64,000 bases of DNA from Sporosarcina sp. P13 (GCF_002743055.1 NZ_PDYM01000004.1:90826-154825), one strand, 5' to 3'. Counted from the stretch's first letter, positions 53,252-63,745 are shown. The notes: generated by a model from the sequence alone, not told the origin. Numbers and translations: made by a program.

Positions 53252-54367
53252 GTGTTCAACGAGACGGATTATCGACCGACAAGGGCAATAATTGATACAA
53301 AGGCCATTAAGCATAATGTGGAACGTGTCATGTCCTATCTTCCGAAAGAAACTCAGCTAATTGCTGTAGTAAAATCGGATGGCTATGGACATGGGGCGGT
53401 ACGTATAGCCCTTGCTGCATTACAAGCGGGGGCGGGAATGCTAGCTGTGGCTACACCGGATGAAGCGATGACCGTAAGAAAACATATTAAAAATGTCGAT
53501 ATTCTTGTGTTAGGAACTTCACCTAGTTCATTTGTAAAAGTGGCTGCGGAGCAAGATATTGTGTTGACAGTTACGAGTGATACCTGGGTACAACAAGTGA
53601 ATAAACAGCCACCATACGAAAAAAAATGTAGGGTCCATGTAAAAATCGACAGTGGAATGGGCAGAATAGGGGTACGGACTGAAACAGAGCTCGCGAAAAT
53701 AGTAAAATACATCAATCAGTCCAACCACCTATCGATTGATGGTGCATTCACTCACTTCTCGCGTGCGGATGAAAAGGACGTGGGGTTGACGAAGAGACAA
53801 TTTCATCACTTCATGCAACTAGTTGGCTGTTTTCCTGAAAAACCACGCCTTGTTCATGCGTCGAATAGCGCTGCGATATTAGTATTTCCGGAATATGCGC
53901 TTGATGCTGTTCGTTACGGGATTAGCCTATACGGTATTGCGCCGTCCAAAGTGGTAGAGGAAAGATTACCGTTTGCGCTTGAGAGAGCGATGACGATTGA
54001 AACGGAACTCGCATATGTCAAGAAATTGGCGGCTGGTCAACCGCTGGGTTACGGTGGGAGATACGTAACGAACGAAGAAGAATGGATTGGCACGTTGCCG
54101 ATAGGTTACGCGGATGGTTTGAAACGTGGTCTTACGGGGCAAGAAGTATTAATAGGAGGCAGGCGTGCTCCAATCGTTGGAACGATTTGCATGGATCAAT
54201 GCATGATTAGGTTACCGCATGTATTCCCGGAAGGTGAAAAAGTAGTGTTAATTGGTAAACAAGGGGATGAAGAGATTGCGGTAGAAGAATGGGCGAATCG
54301 ACTAGACACCATCCCATATGAAATAGCCGTAACATTTTCATCTAGGATACCTAGAATTTATAATTAA
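53252..54367 (+). CDS. alr: Alanine racemase
   Basis: Alr makes D-alanine for the cell wall. The 371-residue PLP enzyme has the cofactor Lys in AVVKSDGYGHGA (near residue 41), the second-domain catalytic Tyr in LGYGGRYV and GRIGVRTETE. The GTG start has GAGGTG. It feeds Ddl encoded 9 kb upstream. Confidence 0.94.
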   Translation: MFNETDYRPTRAIIDTKAIKHNVERVMSYLPKETQLIAVVKSDGYGHGAVRIALAALQAGAGMLAVATPDEAMTVRKHIKNVDILVLGTSPSSFVKVAAEQDIVLTVTSDTWVQQVNKQPPYEKKCRVHVKIDSGMGRIGVRTETELAKIVKYINQSNHLSIDGAFTHFSRADEKDVGLTKRQFHHFMQLVGCFPEKPRLVHASNSAAILVFPEYALDAVRYGISLYGIAPSKVVEERLPFALERAMTIETELAYVKKLAAGQPLGYGGRYVTNEEEWIGTLPIGYADGLKRGLTGQEVLIGGRRAPIVGTICMDQCMIRLPHVFPEGEKVVLIGKQGDEEIAVEEWANRLDTIPYEIAVTFSSRIPRIYN

Positions 54368-54545
54368 ATAAGACTTATGTATAGAAGGAAAGTGTCGTCG
54401 CAACTATCGTGCATTTCGACAAACTAGCGAATAAACTTGTGTATCTTGTCATAAGAGTTCAATCCTTGTCTATTCTTATTAGAATATAAATGGTAAGATA
54501 GACTTGATATAGAATAAAGGGATGGGTTTGTCGGAGGTGCTCAAG

Positions 54546-54827
54546 TTGCGTACAGATAAAAACAATAAAAGAATACTAGGTATACCCTCAACAAAATCGC
54601 TTCAGCAAAATGAAGATGCGACCTTTAAACGGGAGCAGTTGCAAGATGATTTCGTTTATATGACAACAGCGAGACATATGGAAAATGGTGAAGCTTCTTT
54701 ATTGCGGGAAGCTATGATCAGGGGTTATGTTGAAATGTCGCAGATTAATCTTAACATAGCGGCAGAGTGTTTATATGCGGAATTTGAAGCTCAGCATACC
54801 GTGGAACGTTGCGTCAGCGGAGGTTGA
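54546..54827 (+). CDS. ndoAI: Antitoxin EndoAI (MazE type)
   Basis: This is the antitoxin of the NdoA RNase. The last third ([26 protein letters not shown]) matches the toxin-binding tail of B. subtilis EndoAI. The N-terminal ribbon-helix-helix is very divergent ([19 protein letters not shown]) but alignable without gaps in length. The TTG at 54546 has GGAGGTG six bases upstream and gives 93 residues, the family length; the ATG at 54522 lacks spacing. Confidence 0.85.
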   Translation: MRTDKNNKRILGIPSTKSLQQNEDATFKREQLQDDFVYMTTARHMENGEASLLREAMIRGYVEMSQINLNIAAECLYAEFEAQHTVERCVSGG

Positions 54828-54831
54828 AAAG

Positions 54832-55182
54832 TTGGCAATAAAACGTGGAGACGTCTTTTTTGCAGATTTGTCGCCTGTAGTCGGTTCTGAACAGGGAGGG
54901 ACGCGGCCGGTACTGATCATACAAAATGACATCGGCAATCGGTTTAGTCCTACAGTAATCGTGGCAGCTATTACTGCGCAAATACAAAAAGCAAAATTGC
55001 CGACACATGTCGAAATTACGGCGGCACGGCATGGTTTCGAGCGGGATTCAGTCATCCTGCTCGAGCAAGTCCGCACAATCGACAAGTCTAGGCTAACAGA
55101 CAAAATTACGCACTTAGATGATACGTTAATGAAACAAGTCGATGGAGCATTACAAGTCAGCTTCGGGCTCATTAAGTTTTAG
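54832..55182 (+). CDS. ndoA: mRNA interferase EndoA (MazF/PemK toxin)
   Basis: This is a ribosome-independent endoribonuclease cutting single-stranded RNA (UACAU in B. subtilis). The 116-residue protein is nearly identical over long stretches: [54 protein letters not shown]. The TTG start, 13 bases after GGAGG at 54819-54823, replaces a longer frame beginning inside ndoAI. A strong terminator ends the pair. Confidence 0.94.
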   Translation: MAIKRGDVFFADLSPVVGSEQGGTRPVLIIQNDIGNRFSPTVIVAAITAQIQKAKLPTHVEITAARHGFERDSVILLEQVRTIDKSRLTDKITHLDDTLMKQVDGALQVSFGLIKF

Positions 55183-55238
55183 CATACATATTCTAACTAC
55201 AGTTTTTGCAAACAAGCGCCAGTATGGCTGCTCACTAT

Positions 55239-55273
55239 AAAACACTATAGCCAAAAGGCTATAGTGTTTTTTT
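55239..55273 (+). terminator. Terminator after ndoA
   Basis: AAAACACTATAGCC and GGCTATAGTGTTTT form a perfect 14-bp stem with an AAAA loop and T tail, isolating the toxin pair from rsbR. Confidence 0.92.
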
Positions 55274-55367
55274 GTAGTATTTTCAAGGAACGTCGCGAAA
55301 AACATGTAGTTTATGTAGATTTTCGTTACAATAGAGACAACTGAAGAAATAGGGAGGACGAAACTGG

Positions 55368-56192
55368 ATGAACGAAGTCATGAGAAATAGTATATTTGAT
55401 AACATTGAAACTATTACTACGCGCTGGATAGAGAGGATGAAAGACCATTCAGATGAACGTTTTCTAGATATAATGCCGGCTCCAGTAGTGGCAACGATGA
55501 GTAGGGAATTCACTGAATTGATGACATCAAATTTATCCACTAAAGAGCAAGTAGATAAAGACCGATTGGACGAGTTTACAAAGAAAATCATTCATTTTGG
55601 ATGGTCGATAAAATTTATCAACCGGGCAATCGACGCATTTTCTTCCGTTATATATGAATTGTTTTTCGAGAATGGGATTTTAACAGACAAAAACCTCCGC
55701 GAAGGAGTCAATATCTTCGCAAGTTGGATTAATCCGTTGCGTGAAAGTATTATTGAGGAATACTCCGTGAAATGGGAGCGTACAGATAGCTTGCAGAAAA
55801 TAGCGTTACAAGAACTTTCTGCATCACTCATTCCCGTATTCGAAAAGATTTCTGTCATGCCTTTAGTGGGTACGATTGATACGGAGCGTGCGAAGCTGAT
55901 TATGGAGAACTTGCTAGAAGGTGTCGTGAAGCAACGTGCAGAAGTAGTATTGCTAGATATCACAGGTGTACCAGTCGTAGATACGATGGTCGCACATCAT
56001 ATTATACAAGCGGCAGATGCGGTCCGTCTTGTAGGGTCGAAATGTATGTTAGTGGGTATTCGTCCGGAAATTGCGCAGACAATCGTGACGCTTGGCATTA
56101 ATCTAACAGACTTTTCAACGACGAGTACGTTGAGACGCGGCATGCAAAAAGCATTGCAAATGACAGGGCGTACTATTGTGGAGGAGGAATAA
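55368..56192 (+). CDS. rsbR: Stressosome co-antagonist RsbR
   Basis: RsbR forms the stressosome core with RsbS and holds RsbT. The 274-residue protein has a non-haem globin-like N-terminal sensor domain (1-140) and a C-terminal STAS domain (155-265). Threonines in [12 protein letters not shown] and [10 protein letters not shown] fall at the sites RsbT phosphorylates in B. subtilis RsbRA. GGGAGGA precedes the ATG. It heads the eight-gene sigB locus. Confidence 0.95.
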   Translation: MNEVMRNSIFDNIETITTRWIERMKDHSDERFLDIMPAPVVATMSREFTELMTSNLSTKEQVDKDRLDEFTKKIIHFGWSIKFINRAIDAFSSVIYELFFENGILTDKNLREGVNIFASWINPLRESIIEEYSVKWERTDSLQKIALQELSASLIPVFEKISVMPLVGTIDTERAKLIMENLLEGVVKQRAEVVLLDITGVPVVDTMVAHHIIQAADAVRLVGSKCMLVGIRPEIAQTIVTLGINLTDFSTTSTLRRGMQKALQMTGRTIVEEE

Positions 56193-56196
56193 TAGG

Positions 56197-56559
56197 ATGA
56201 AGATGCGAATCCCGATTCTAAAGCTGAAAGAAACATTGATTGTATCGATTCAAGTGGAGTTGGATGATCAGACCGCTTTACAGTTCCAAGAGGATTTATT
56301 GAATGAACTGCATAAGACATCCGCTCGTGGCGTTGTTATTGATTTGACACCTATCGACTTCATTGATTCCTTTATCGCAAAAGTACTTGGTGACGTCATT
56401 CATATGACAAGTTTGATGGGTGCGAAAGTGGTCATTACAGGTATTCAACCATCTGTAGCTATCACATTAATCGAACTTGGCATCCGCCTAGAAAATGTAA
56501 TAACTGCATTAGATCTGGAGAACAGGCTTGAGAAATTGACTAGAGAATTGGAGGCCTGA
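56197..56559 (+). CDS. rsbS: Stressosome antagonist RsbS
   Basis: This is a single STAS domain of 120 residues. The phosphorylatable serine is at [14 protein letters not shown] (Ser58). The ATG at 56197 is preceded by GGAGGAGG and gives the family start KMRIPILKL; an earlier in-frame ATG lies in the rsbR end. Confidence 0.94.
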   Translation: MKMRIPILKLKETLIVSIQVELDDQTALQFQEDLLNELHKTSARGVVIDLTPIDFIDSFIAKVLGDVIHMTSLMGAKVVITGIQPSVAITLIELGIRLENVITALDLENRLEKLTRELEA

Positions 56560-56561
56560 CC

Positions 56562-56963
56562 ATGGAACACAGGTCTTCTATAGATATAAATACGGAATGG
56601 GATATTGTTGCTGCAAGACAATTGGGTCGTAACGAAGCAAAAAGCACGGGCTTTGGAACGGTGGATCAAGCGAGAATTACAACGGCCATCAGCGAATTAG
56701 CACGAACTATCTATCTGTATGCTGGAAAAGGGCGAATCGAGATTCAATCCATTACAGTCGGACAGCGTGTAGGTTTAGTTATCATTGCTTCAGATGAAGG
56801 GCCGGGTATAGCGGATTTACAGAAAGTTATGACGGATGGCTATACAACTTCAGGTGGATTAGGCGCAGGTATGCCAGGAGTTAAACGGTTAATGGACGAC
56901 TTCCGCATTGAAACGGAAGTTGGAGTCGGAACTACGATTACAGCGACGAAATGGTTGCACTAG
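56562..56963 (+). CDS. rsbT: Serine/threonine kinase RsbT
   Basis: RsbT phosphorylates RsbR and RsbS, then leaves the stressosome to activate RsbU. The 133-residue HATPase protein has the N box region ISELARTIYLYA, G1 DEGPGI and G2 GLGAGMPGVKRLMD. A GGAGG site overlaps the rsbS stop. Confidence 0.95.
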   Translation: MEHRSSIDINTEWDIVAARQLGRNEAKSTGFGTVDQARITTAISELARTIYLYAGKGRIEIQSITVGQRVGLVIIASDEGPGIADLQKVMTDGYTTSGGLGAGMPGVKRLMDDFRIETEVGVGTTITATKWLH

Positions 56964-56976
56964 GAGTTGAGCTACA

Positions 56977-57981
56977 ATGCCACAAGAGGCGGGTAAGCAG
57001 TATAAGCAAATGCTGGAGAATTATCTGCACTCTAAAGGAGAGGAAGATCTCTATTTAGGTCAGCAGTTCAGCCGTAGTTTTATAGAGAAGAACATAGCAC
57101 CGGAAGATGTCATTAGTATTCACAAAAACTCTATTGAAGAATTGATTGAAGATTTGCCGGCAGATGTTGGTGTTTCGTTTGATTTCTTAATTGAAATGAT
57201 GATTCATTATGGACTTGCACTAAAAGAACATCAGAGTCTTATACGTAAACAAGAGTCCATCCAAATGGAGATGGACATTGCGGTAAGAGTGCAAAATACT
57301 CTACTACAGACGACCACTCCGGAAGTGATTGGGCTGGACGTTGGCTGGATCTCAAAACCAGCTAAACAAATGAACGGGGACTACGTATACTTTTTGAACG
57401 AAACTTCAAATGAAGTCTGCTTGGCGGTTGCAGATATCATCGGTAAAGGTATGTCAGCGGCTATGCATATGTCCATGGTGAAATTCGGTATGGATAGTTT
57501 ACGTTATGAACAGAGAAGTCCTTCAGAAGTTCTTAGTTTCATTAATAATATGATTGAAAAAAGTATTTCTGATTCTATGTTCATCTCTATGTTTTATGGG
57601 AAATATGATACGGATACTTCTACGTTCCGATATGCATCAGCTGGACATGAACCAGCACTCCTTTACCGTGCGGCGGAAAAGAAGTTTTTGCTATTAGAAA
57701 GCAAAGGGCTCTTACTTGGCGTACAGGAAGGTGCGAAATATGAAGAACGCATCGTTAGATTAGAAGAAGGGGACTTCATAGCTGTTATGACGGATGGTGT
57801 CACTGAAACGAGAACAGAAAAAGGCTTTATTGAGCTAGATATCCTTGAAAAGTTATTGCACGATGTAAAGTGTGAAAAAGCACAGACGATGGTTGACTTT
57901 ATATTTAACCAACTATCTAAAATGCAGGATTATGTGTTGCATGACGATTTCACATTAGTTATTTTAAAGAAAGTAAATTAA
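56977..57981 (+). CDS. rsbU: RsbV phosphatase RsbU (PP2C/SpoIIE type)
   Basis: RsbU dephosphorylates RsbV-P when bound by RsbT. The 334-residue protein has an N-terminal RsbT-binding domain (1-85) and a PP2C domain (about 115-333) with the metal aspartates in MNGDYVYF, AVADIIGKGMSAA and VMTDGVTETR. It ends the first cluster; the SigB promoter follows. Confidence 0.95.
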   Translation: MPQEAGKQYKQMLENYLHSKGEEDLYLGQQFSRSFIEKNIAPEDVISIHKNSIEELIEDLPADVGVSFDFLIEMMIHYGLALKEHQSLIRKQESIQMEMDIAVRVQNTLLQTTTPEVIGLDVGWISKPAKQMNGDYVYFLNETSNEVCLAVADIIGKGMSAAMHMSMVKFGMDSLRYEQRSPSEVLSFINNMIEKSISDSMFISMFYGKYDTDTSTFRYASAGHEPALLYRAAEKKFLLLESKGLLLGVQEGAKYEERIVRLEEGDFIAVMTDGVTETRTEKGFIELDILEKLLHDVKCEKAQTMVDFIFNQLSKMQDYVLHDDFTLVILKKVN

Positions 57982-57983
57982 AG

Positions 57984-58008
57984 GTTTAGTTTGTTCAGAA
58001 ATGGGTAT
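57984..58008 (+). promoter_or_regulatory. SigB promoter for rsbV-rsbW-sigB-rsbX
   Basis: GTTTAG (57984-57989), 13-base spacer, GGGTAT (58003-58008): a near-perfect SigB promoter 68 bases before rsbV, as in B. subtilis, where it gives autoregulation. Confidence 0.9.
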
Positions 58009-58076
58009 AAAACAAAAGGTGTGCAGAAAAATGTACATGCAATGAAAAAAATAAAGAAACTAATCGGGGTGTCGAT

Positions 58077-58401
58077 ATGAATTTACAAGTAGAGCAAATA
58101 GATAAAGATTTGGTTCATAATTTTAAGATTATCGGGGAAATCGATATATATACAGCGCCAAAACTAAAGGAACATTTAGCTAGTTTAGAGCAAGCAGAAG
58201 GAATGGAAGTTGAGTTGGACTTATCTGAAGTGAATTATATGGACAGTACAGGCCTGGGTGTTTTTGTTGGCTTTTATAAAGAAGTAACAGCTAATAATGG
58301 TAGTTTAGTAATCAAAGGTTTGAATCAACGTCTGTACCGACTGTTTGAAATCACTGGTTTAAATGAAATTATGCAGATAGAACAGGCTGAAGGTGGCGAA
58401 G

Positions 58402-58418
<17 letters not shown>
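58077..58418 (+). CDS. rsbV: Anti-anti-sigma factor RsbV
   Basis: Dephosphorylated RsbV binds RsbW and frees SigB. The 113-residue STAS protein has the phosphorylation motif NYMDSTGLGVF (Ser57). It starts after the SigB promoter with a GGGGTG site and overlaps rsbW. Confidence 0.95.
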
Positions 58419-58852
<434 letters not shown>

Positions 58853-58878
<26 letters not shown>

Positions 58879-59641
58879 CAATGAAACGAAACAACAAGTG
58901 ATTGAATGGATACACGAATATCAGGAGAATAATGATGAGGAAGCGCAGACGCAACTGGTCCTTCATTACGAACGACTCGTTCACTCGATTGCTCGTAAAT
59001 ATTCTAGGGGTCAATCGCATCACGAGGATATTGTGCAAGCGGGAATGCTTGGCTTATTGGGCGCTATTCGTCGTTTTGATCCGGAACAAGGGCGGAGTTT
59101 CGAGGCGTTTGCTGTACCGACAATCATTGGTGAAATTAAACGTTTTCTTCGTGATAAGACATGGGCTGTTCATGTGCCGCGCCGCATTAAAGAATTGGGA
59201 CCGAAGATAAAAGCGGCTGTTGAGGTCTTGACGACAGAGTTTCAGCGTTCACCTATGGTGTATGAAATCGCTGAATACCTAAATACAGACGAAGAACTTG
59301 TACTTGAAGCGATGGAGATGGGCCGGAGTTATCAGGCATTGTCGATAGATCATACGCTAGATGCTGATTCCGAGGGCGGTACGATTACGTTGCTTGATAT
59401 TATAGGTGAAGTTGATGATGGGTTTGAAAAAACAGATCAGCGAATGCTTGTGTTAAATGCCCTTAATGTCCTAAACGAGCGCGAAAGACAAATTATCCAG
59501 TATACATATATTGATCAGATGAGTCAGAAAGAAGCTGGGGAATTATTGGATATATCTCAAATGCATGTCTCTAGGTTACAGAGGAAAGCGATTAAAAAAC
59601 TGCAGGAAGTTATTCTTACGAGCGGTGGTGCAAAACAGTGA
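58853..59641 (+). CDS. sigB: General stress sigma factor SigB
   Basis: The 262-residue sigma-70 family factor has region 2 (HEDIVQAGMLGLLGAIRRFD; RSFEAFAVPTIIGEIKRFLRD split here by limit), region 3 (WAVHVPRRIKELGPKI) and region 4 (NERERQIIQYTYIDQMSQKEAG, HVSRLQRKAIKKL). It directs the general stress regulon; at least three SigB-type promoters are visible in this window. Confidence 0.96.
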
Positions 59642-60234
59642 AAACTTTTGAGAATGAATATGTAGAAGCTTGTATTTATCAACAGTCGAAAAAAGGAAAT
59701 AAAGATTCTGGGGATGCTTACTACATTCATTCAGAAGAAGATTATTTCATTTGTGCAATTGCAGATGGCTTGGGGAGTGGGTTACTTGCAATGGAATCTG
59801 CTGAAGTGATCCCGGAAGTTCTGGAAGAATATCATCATGAATCACCTGACGATTTGTTACTGCGTTGCAATAAGGAGATGTTCCATAAACGTGGCGCCGC
59901 GGTCGGTATTGTAAAAGTTTATTATGCACAACAAACTTTGGAGTATAGTTGTGTCGGCAATATCCGTCTATATATTTTACAATCAAATGGTCAGATGATT
60001 TATCCTCTGCCGGTCATGGGTTATTTATCTGGACGTCCACAATTGTTGCGCACACAACGCTATCCGTATCATAAGAATGATCGTTTTTTCCTTCATTCGG
60101 ATGGTGTGAACTTGCGCAGTCCGAAAAAGTACTTGCAGGAAAATTCAACACCATATCAGTTGTACAAGAAGGTTGAAAGTACGATTGAAGATCATGATGA
60201 CGCGACATTTATCGCGGCAAGCCTGCTTCATTAA
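59638..60234 (+). CDS. rsbX: Stressosome phosphatase RsbX
   Basis: RsbX removes phosphate from RsbS and RsbR and resets the stressosome. The 198-residue PP2C protein has the metal motifs DSGDAYYI, AIADGLGSG and FLHSDGV...DDATFIAASL. The GTG overlaps the sigB stop by four bases. Its own stop lies inside the terminator stem. Confidence 0.93.
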   Translation: MKTFENEYVEACIYQQSKKGNKDSGDAYYIHSEEDYFICAIADGLGSGLLAMESAEVIPEVLEEYHHESPDDLLLRCNKEMFHKRGAAVGIVKVYYAQQTLEYSCVGNIRLYILQSNGQMIYPLPVMGYLSGRPQLLRTQRYPYHKNDRFFLHSDGVNLRSPKKYLQENSTPYQLYKKVESTIEDHDDATFIAASLLH

Positions 60235-60251
60235 GTTGAGGCAGTTTTTTT
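60223..60251 (+). terminator. Terminator of the sigB operon
   Basis: CTGCTTCA and TGAGGCAG pair with one G-T wobble around TTAAGT, then seven T; the rsbX stop is in the loop region. Confidence 0.82.
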
Positions 60252-60321
60252 ATGTATAAAAATAGAAGGCGTAGGAAGGAAAGCGCTATCAATATATGCT
60301 ATTATATGGAAAGGAGAAAGG

Positions 60322-62487
60322 GTGGTTGAAATGTCGAGAGATCTTATGGAAGCAACTGCGAGTCGAGCAGGAATTGACAAACGTCAAACTGCAAGTGTTA
60401 TCGCACTTTTAGAAGAAGGCAACACAGTACCTTTTATTGCCCGTTATCGTAAAGAGGCGACGGGATCATTAGATGAAGTACAAATTAAGGATATTGAGAA
60501 TGCGTATCATTATGTGAAAGCATTAGAACAACGGAAAGAAGAAGTGCTTCGTTTAATAGAAGAACAAGGAAAATTAGATGATTCATTAAAAGCTGAAATT
60601 GAACGTGCTACAGTATTGCAAAGAATTGAAGATTTATACCGCCCGTATAAGCAAAAACGCCGGACGAAGGCGATGATTGCTATTGAAAATGGTCTGGAAC
60701 CATTAGCGGATCAGTTGATGCAGCAAACATCTGCGTCAATCGAAACGGTAGCACAAGCGTATATTAATCCTGAAAAAGAAGTCAATACAATTGAGGATGC
60801 TATAGAAGGTGCAAAATTCATCATTGCTGAACGTGTATCCGAAGATGCGTCTATGCGTGAGAGAATTCGTAAAATCACATGGTCCACTGGTAAATTGACT
60901 GCAACTCTGAAAAAAGATGCGGAAGACGATCGTAAAGTATTCGAAAACTACTATGAATATGAAGAACCGCTAAATAAAATCGTACCCCACCGAGTGCTAG
61001 CAATCAATCGTGGAGAAAAAGAAGATGTTCTGCGCGTAGGCGTAAGTTTCCCATCTGCTCGTATTGTTGGCGATTTAGAAAGAACCTATCTAAAGCATAC
61101 TGCGACCCCAGCGGCTTTCTATATAAAAGAAGCATTGGAAGATTCGTTTAAACGATTAATCGCCCCTTCTATTGAAAGAGAAGTGCGAACAGCGCTCACT
61201 GAAAAAGCAGAAACGCAGGCGATTCATGTATTTTCCGAAAATCTAAGAAGTCTTTTATTGCAACCGCCGTTAAAAGGTAGAACCGTTCTTGGTGTCGATC
61301 CTGCCTTCCGTACGGGATGCAAGCTAGCAGTAGTAGATGAAACAGGGAAGCTACATGATATCTCTGTGATTTATCCGCACCCCCCAAAGCCGCAAAAAGA
61401 AGCTTCAAAAAAAGTAATACTAGATTTATTGAAGAAGTATCCAATATCGATCATCGCAATCGGTAACGGAACGGCTTCGCGGGAAACCGAGAAGTTCATC
61501 GTAGATCTGATTAAAGAAGCGACAGAACCAGTTTCCTACGTCATTGTCAATGAAGCGGGAGCGAGTGTGTATTCAGCATCGCCACAAGCTAGAGAAGAGT
61601 TCCCAGATTTACAAGTTGAACAACGTAGTGCGGTGTCCATAGCGCGTCGTTTACAAGATCCGCTGTCCGAGCTAGTAAAAATTGATCCAGAATCTATAGG
61701 TGTCGGGCAATATCAACATGATGTGGCGAAGAAGAATTTGACGGAATCTTTATCGTTCGTCGTTGAAACGGCAGTTAACCGGGTTGGAGTCAACGTCAAT
61801 ACAGCTTCATCATCTCTTTTGCAATATGTTTCGGGCCTATCTAAAACAGTCGCAGAGAATATAGTTAAAGCAAGAGAAGAAGCGGGTATGTTCACGAAGC
61901 GGACAGACTTGAAGAAAGTTCCTAGACTCGGTGCGAAAACATACGAGCAAGCTATAGGTTTCTTGCGCATACCCGAATCTAAAGAACGTTTTGATTCAAC
62001 GGGAATTCACCCGGAAAGTTATAAGACTGCAGAATTGATATTAAAAGAATTAGGGTTACAGAAATCCCAACTAGGAACACCAGAAGTTACAGCTGCACTT
62101 GAAAAAGTAGATACTGCACAACTCTCATCTCAACTAGATGTAGGAGAAATTACACTTCAAGATATTATCCAAACGTTGCAACGACCAAATAGAGACCCGC
62201 GTGACGATTATCCTCAGCCGTTATTGAAAGCTGATGTGCTGGATATCAAGGATGTGCATGAAGGAATGGAACTGCAAGGAACCGTCCGAAATGTGGTTGA
62301 TTTTGGTGCTTTCGTTGATATAGGTGTTTCTGAAGATGGGTTAGTCCATATTTCAAAACTGAAAAAAGGATTCGTCAAGCACCCACTAGATGTTGTGGCA
62401 TCGGGTGATATTGTAACCGTCTGGATTGATTCAGTCGATCGTCAAAAAGGCCGTATAGCATTAACGATGCTACCTCCAACTAAATAA
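60322..62487 (+). CDS. tex: RNA-binding transcription accessory protein Tex (YdcI)
   Basis: The 721-residue protein has the Tex layout: N-terminal helical domain (VPFIARYRKEATGSLDEVQ), YqgF-like RNase fold (VLGVDPAFRTGCKLAVVD, about 320), helix-hairpin-helix repeats (about 480-570) and a C-terminal S1 domain (GTVRNVVDFGAFVDIG). GTG 60322 has AAGGAG at good spacing; ATG 60331 is an alternative. Confidence 0.95.
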   Translation: MVEMSRDLMEATASRAGIDKRQTASVIALLEEGNTVPFIARYRKEATGSLDEVQIKDIENAYHYVKALEQRKEEVLRLIEEQGKLDDSLKAEIERATVLQRIEDLYRPYKQKRRTKAMIAIENGLEPLADQLMQQTSASIETVAQAYINPEKEVNTIEDAIEGAKFIIAERVSEDASMRERIRKITWSTGKLTATLKKDAEDDRKVFENYYEYEEPLNKIVPHRVLAINRGEKEDVLRVGVSFPSARIVGDLERTYLKHTATPAAFYIKEALEDSFKRLIAPSIEREVRTALTEKAETQAIHVFSENLRSLLLQPPLKGRTVLGVDPAFRTGCKLAVVDETGKLHDISVIYPHPPKPQKEASKKVILDLLKKYPISIIAIGNGTASRETEKFIVDLIKEATEPVSYVIVNEAGASVYSASPQAREEFPDLQVEQRSAVSIARRLQDPLSELVKIDPESIGVGQYQHDVAKKNLTESLSFVVETAVNRVGVNVNTASSSLLQYVSGLSKTVAENIVKAREEAGMFTKRTDLKKVPRLGAKTYEQAIGFLRIPESKERFDSTGIHPESYKTAELILKELGLQKSQLGTPEVTAALEKVDTAQLSSQLDVGEITLQDIIQTLQRPNRDPRDDYPQPLLKADVLDIKDVHEGMELQGTVRNVVDFGAFVDIGVSEDGLVHISKLKKGFVKHPLDVVASGDIVTVWIDSVDRQKGRIALTMLPPTK

Positions 62488-62502
62488 AGGAGGAAATTGA
62501 GT

Positions 62503-62955
62503 ATGTCGGACGAGGAACTACAACAACTGGTCGAGTGTATTTCACAAGATATTTTTTATAAACCATTTGGACATCGTGCGATCTTCAATAAAAGGCTACG
62601 TACAACAGGTGGCCGTTATAAGTTATCCAATCACTTCATCGAGATCAATCCTCTCGTCATACAACTCTATGATGAAGATGAATTAATCGGAATCATTAAG
62701 CATGAGTTGTGTCATTACCATCTTCATATAGAAGGAAGAGGGTATAAACATGGGGATGATGATTTTAAACAGTTATTGCAAAGCACGAATTCACCACGTC
62801 ATTGTAAGCCACTTGCACAACGCCGAGCCAAGAGTTCTGTCATTCATATCTATCGTTGTGTAAGTTGTGGTCTAGAATATCAAAGAAGAAGAAGAATGAA
62901 TTGCAGAAAGTATCGCTGCGGTAAATGTGCAGGTGAAATTACCAAGGTGAATTAA
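62503..62955 (+). CDS. SprT-like metalloprotease-type protein (YdcK)
   Basis: The 150-residue protein has the zinc motif KHELCHYHL (HExxH) and a C-terminal zinc ribbon (YRCVSCGLEY...YRCGKCAGEI), the SprT-like layout related to the protease domain of Spartan. The ATG at 62503 follows AGGAGG with eight bases spacing. Position after tex matches B. subtilis ydcK. Confidence 0.92.
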   Translation: MSDEELQQLVECISQDIFYKPFGHRAIFNKRLRTTGGRYKLSNHFIEINPLVIQLYDEDELIGIIKHELCHYHLHIEGRGYKHGDDDFKQLLQSTNSPRHCKPLAQRRAKSSVIHIYRCVSCGLEYQRRRRMNCRKYRCGKCAGEITKVN

Positions 62956-62958
62956 TAG

Positions 62959-62992
62959 GACGACCAAGTCGTCATGATTTGGTTGTCTTTAT
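62959..62992 (+). terminator. Terminator after the SprT-like gene
   Basis: GACGACCAA (62959-62967) pairs with TTGGTTGTC (62979-62987) with a wobble; the tail is T-rich. Confidence 0.7.
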
Positions 62993-63116
62993 TATTGAAA
63001 GTAATAAGTTCAGCTGTCAATTAAATTAAAATGAAAAACAAATACGAGGTAAACGTTGTTAAATCAAGGTTTCCAAGGTGTTTAAAAAGTATTTTTAAAA
63101 ACTTTAACGAAAACAG

Positions 63117-63145
63117 TTGACGAAATGAATGAGTCTGTCTATAAT
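63117..63145 (+). promoter_or_regulatory. SigA promoter of the tRNA cluster
   Basis: TTGACG (63117-63122), a 17-base spacer and TATAAT (63140-63145) lie 64 bases before tRNA-Glu. Confidence 0.85.
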
Positions 63146-63208
63146 AGTAAAAGTCGAGTGAGACAAGCGAAACAAATTGCTTGCATGTTCGACAGACATT
63201 ATAACGAA

Positions 63209-63280
63209 GGCCCCTTGGTCAAGCGGTTAAGACACCGCCCTTTCACGGCGGTATCACGGGTTCGAATCCCGTAGGGGTCA
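63209..63280 (+). tRNA. tRNA-Glu (TTC)
   Basis: A 72-base cloverleaf with acceptor GGCCCCT/AGGGGTC, anticodon TTC in CTTTCAC and GGTTCGAAT T-arm. CCA is not encoded; the discriminator is A. Confidence 0.96.
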
Positions 63281-63333
63281 CTTTTAGTAATCACAAACGA
63301 ATGCCTAGAGATTTGGATTCAAATCATCATTAG

Positions 63334-63405
63334 TGGGGTATAGCCAAGCGGTAAGGCAACGGACTTTGACTCCGTCATTCGTTGGTTCGAATCCAGCTAC
63401 CCCAG
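63334..63405 (+). tRNA. tRNA-Gln (TTG)
   Basis: Acceptor TGGGGTA/TACCCCA, anticodon TTG in CTTTGAC and T-arm GGTTCGAATCC. CCA is not encoded. It lies 53 bases after tRNA-Glu. Confidence 0.96.
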
Positions 63406-63488
63406 TCATTTTATTACAGTCGTTTCTAACGGTTGTTATAGAATCTAAAGAAGGTATTTGGTACAATTCGTTTCATTACTACTGAAAC

Positions 63489-63564
63489 GAGCCGTTAGCT
63501 CAGTTGGTAGAGCATCTGACTTTTAATCAGAGGGTCACAGGTTCGAATCCTGTACGGCTCACCA
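63489..63564 (+). tRNA. tRNA-Lys (TTT)
   Basis: Acceptor GAGCCGT/ACGGCTC, anticodon TTT in CTTTTAA, with encoded CCA. Confidence 0.97.
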
Positions 63565-63582
63565 CTTTTTTTAAAAAAGTTG

Positions 63583-63610
63583 TTGACATCGTAGATCAGT
63601 CATGTATAAT
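63583..63610 (+). promoter_or_regulatory. Internal promoter before tRNA-Leu
   Basis: TTGACA (63583-63588), a 16-base spacer and TATAAT with an extended TG (63603-63610): a very strong SigA promoter. It would drive tRNA-Leu, tRNA-Gly and the rRNA operon. Confidence 0.9.
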
Positions 63611-63631
63611 AGAGTTTGTCGCTAAAACAGA

Positions 63632-63718
<87 letters not shown>

Positions 63719-63745
63719 AACATTCTAACCAATACAATTTTATAT

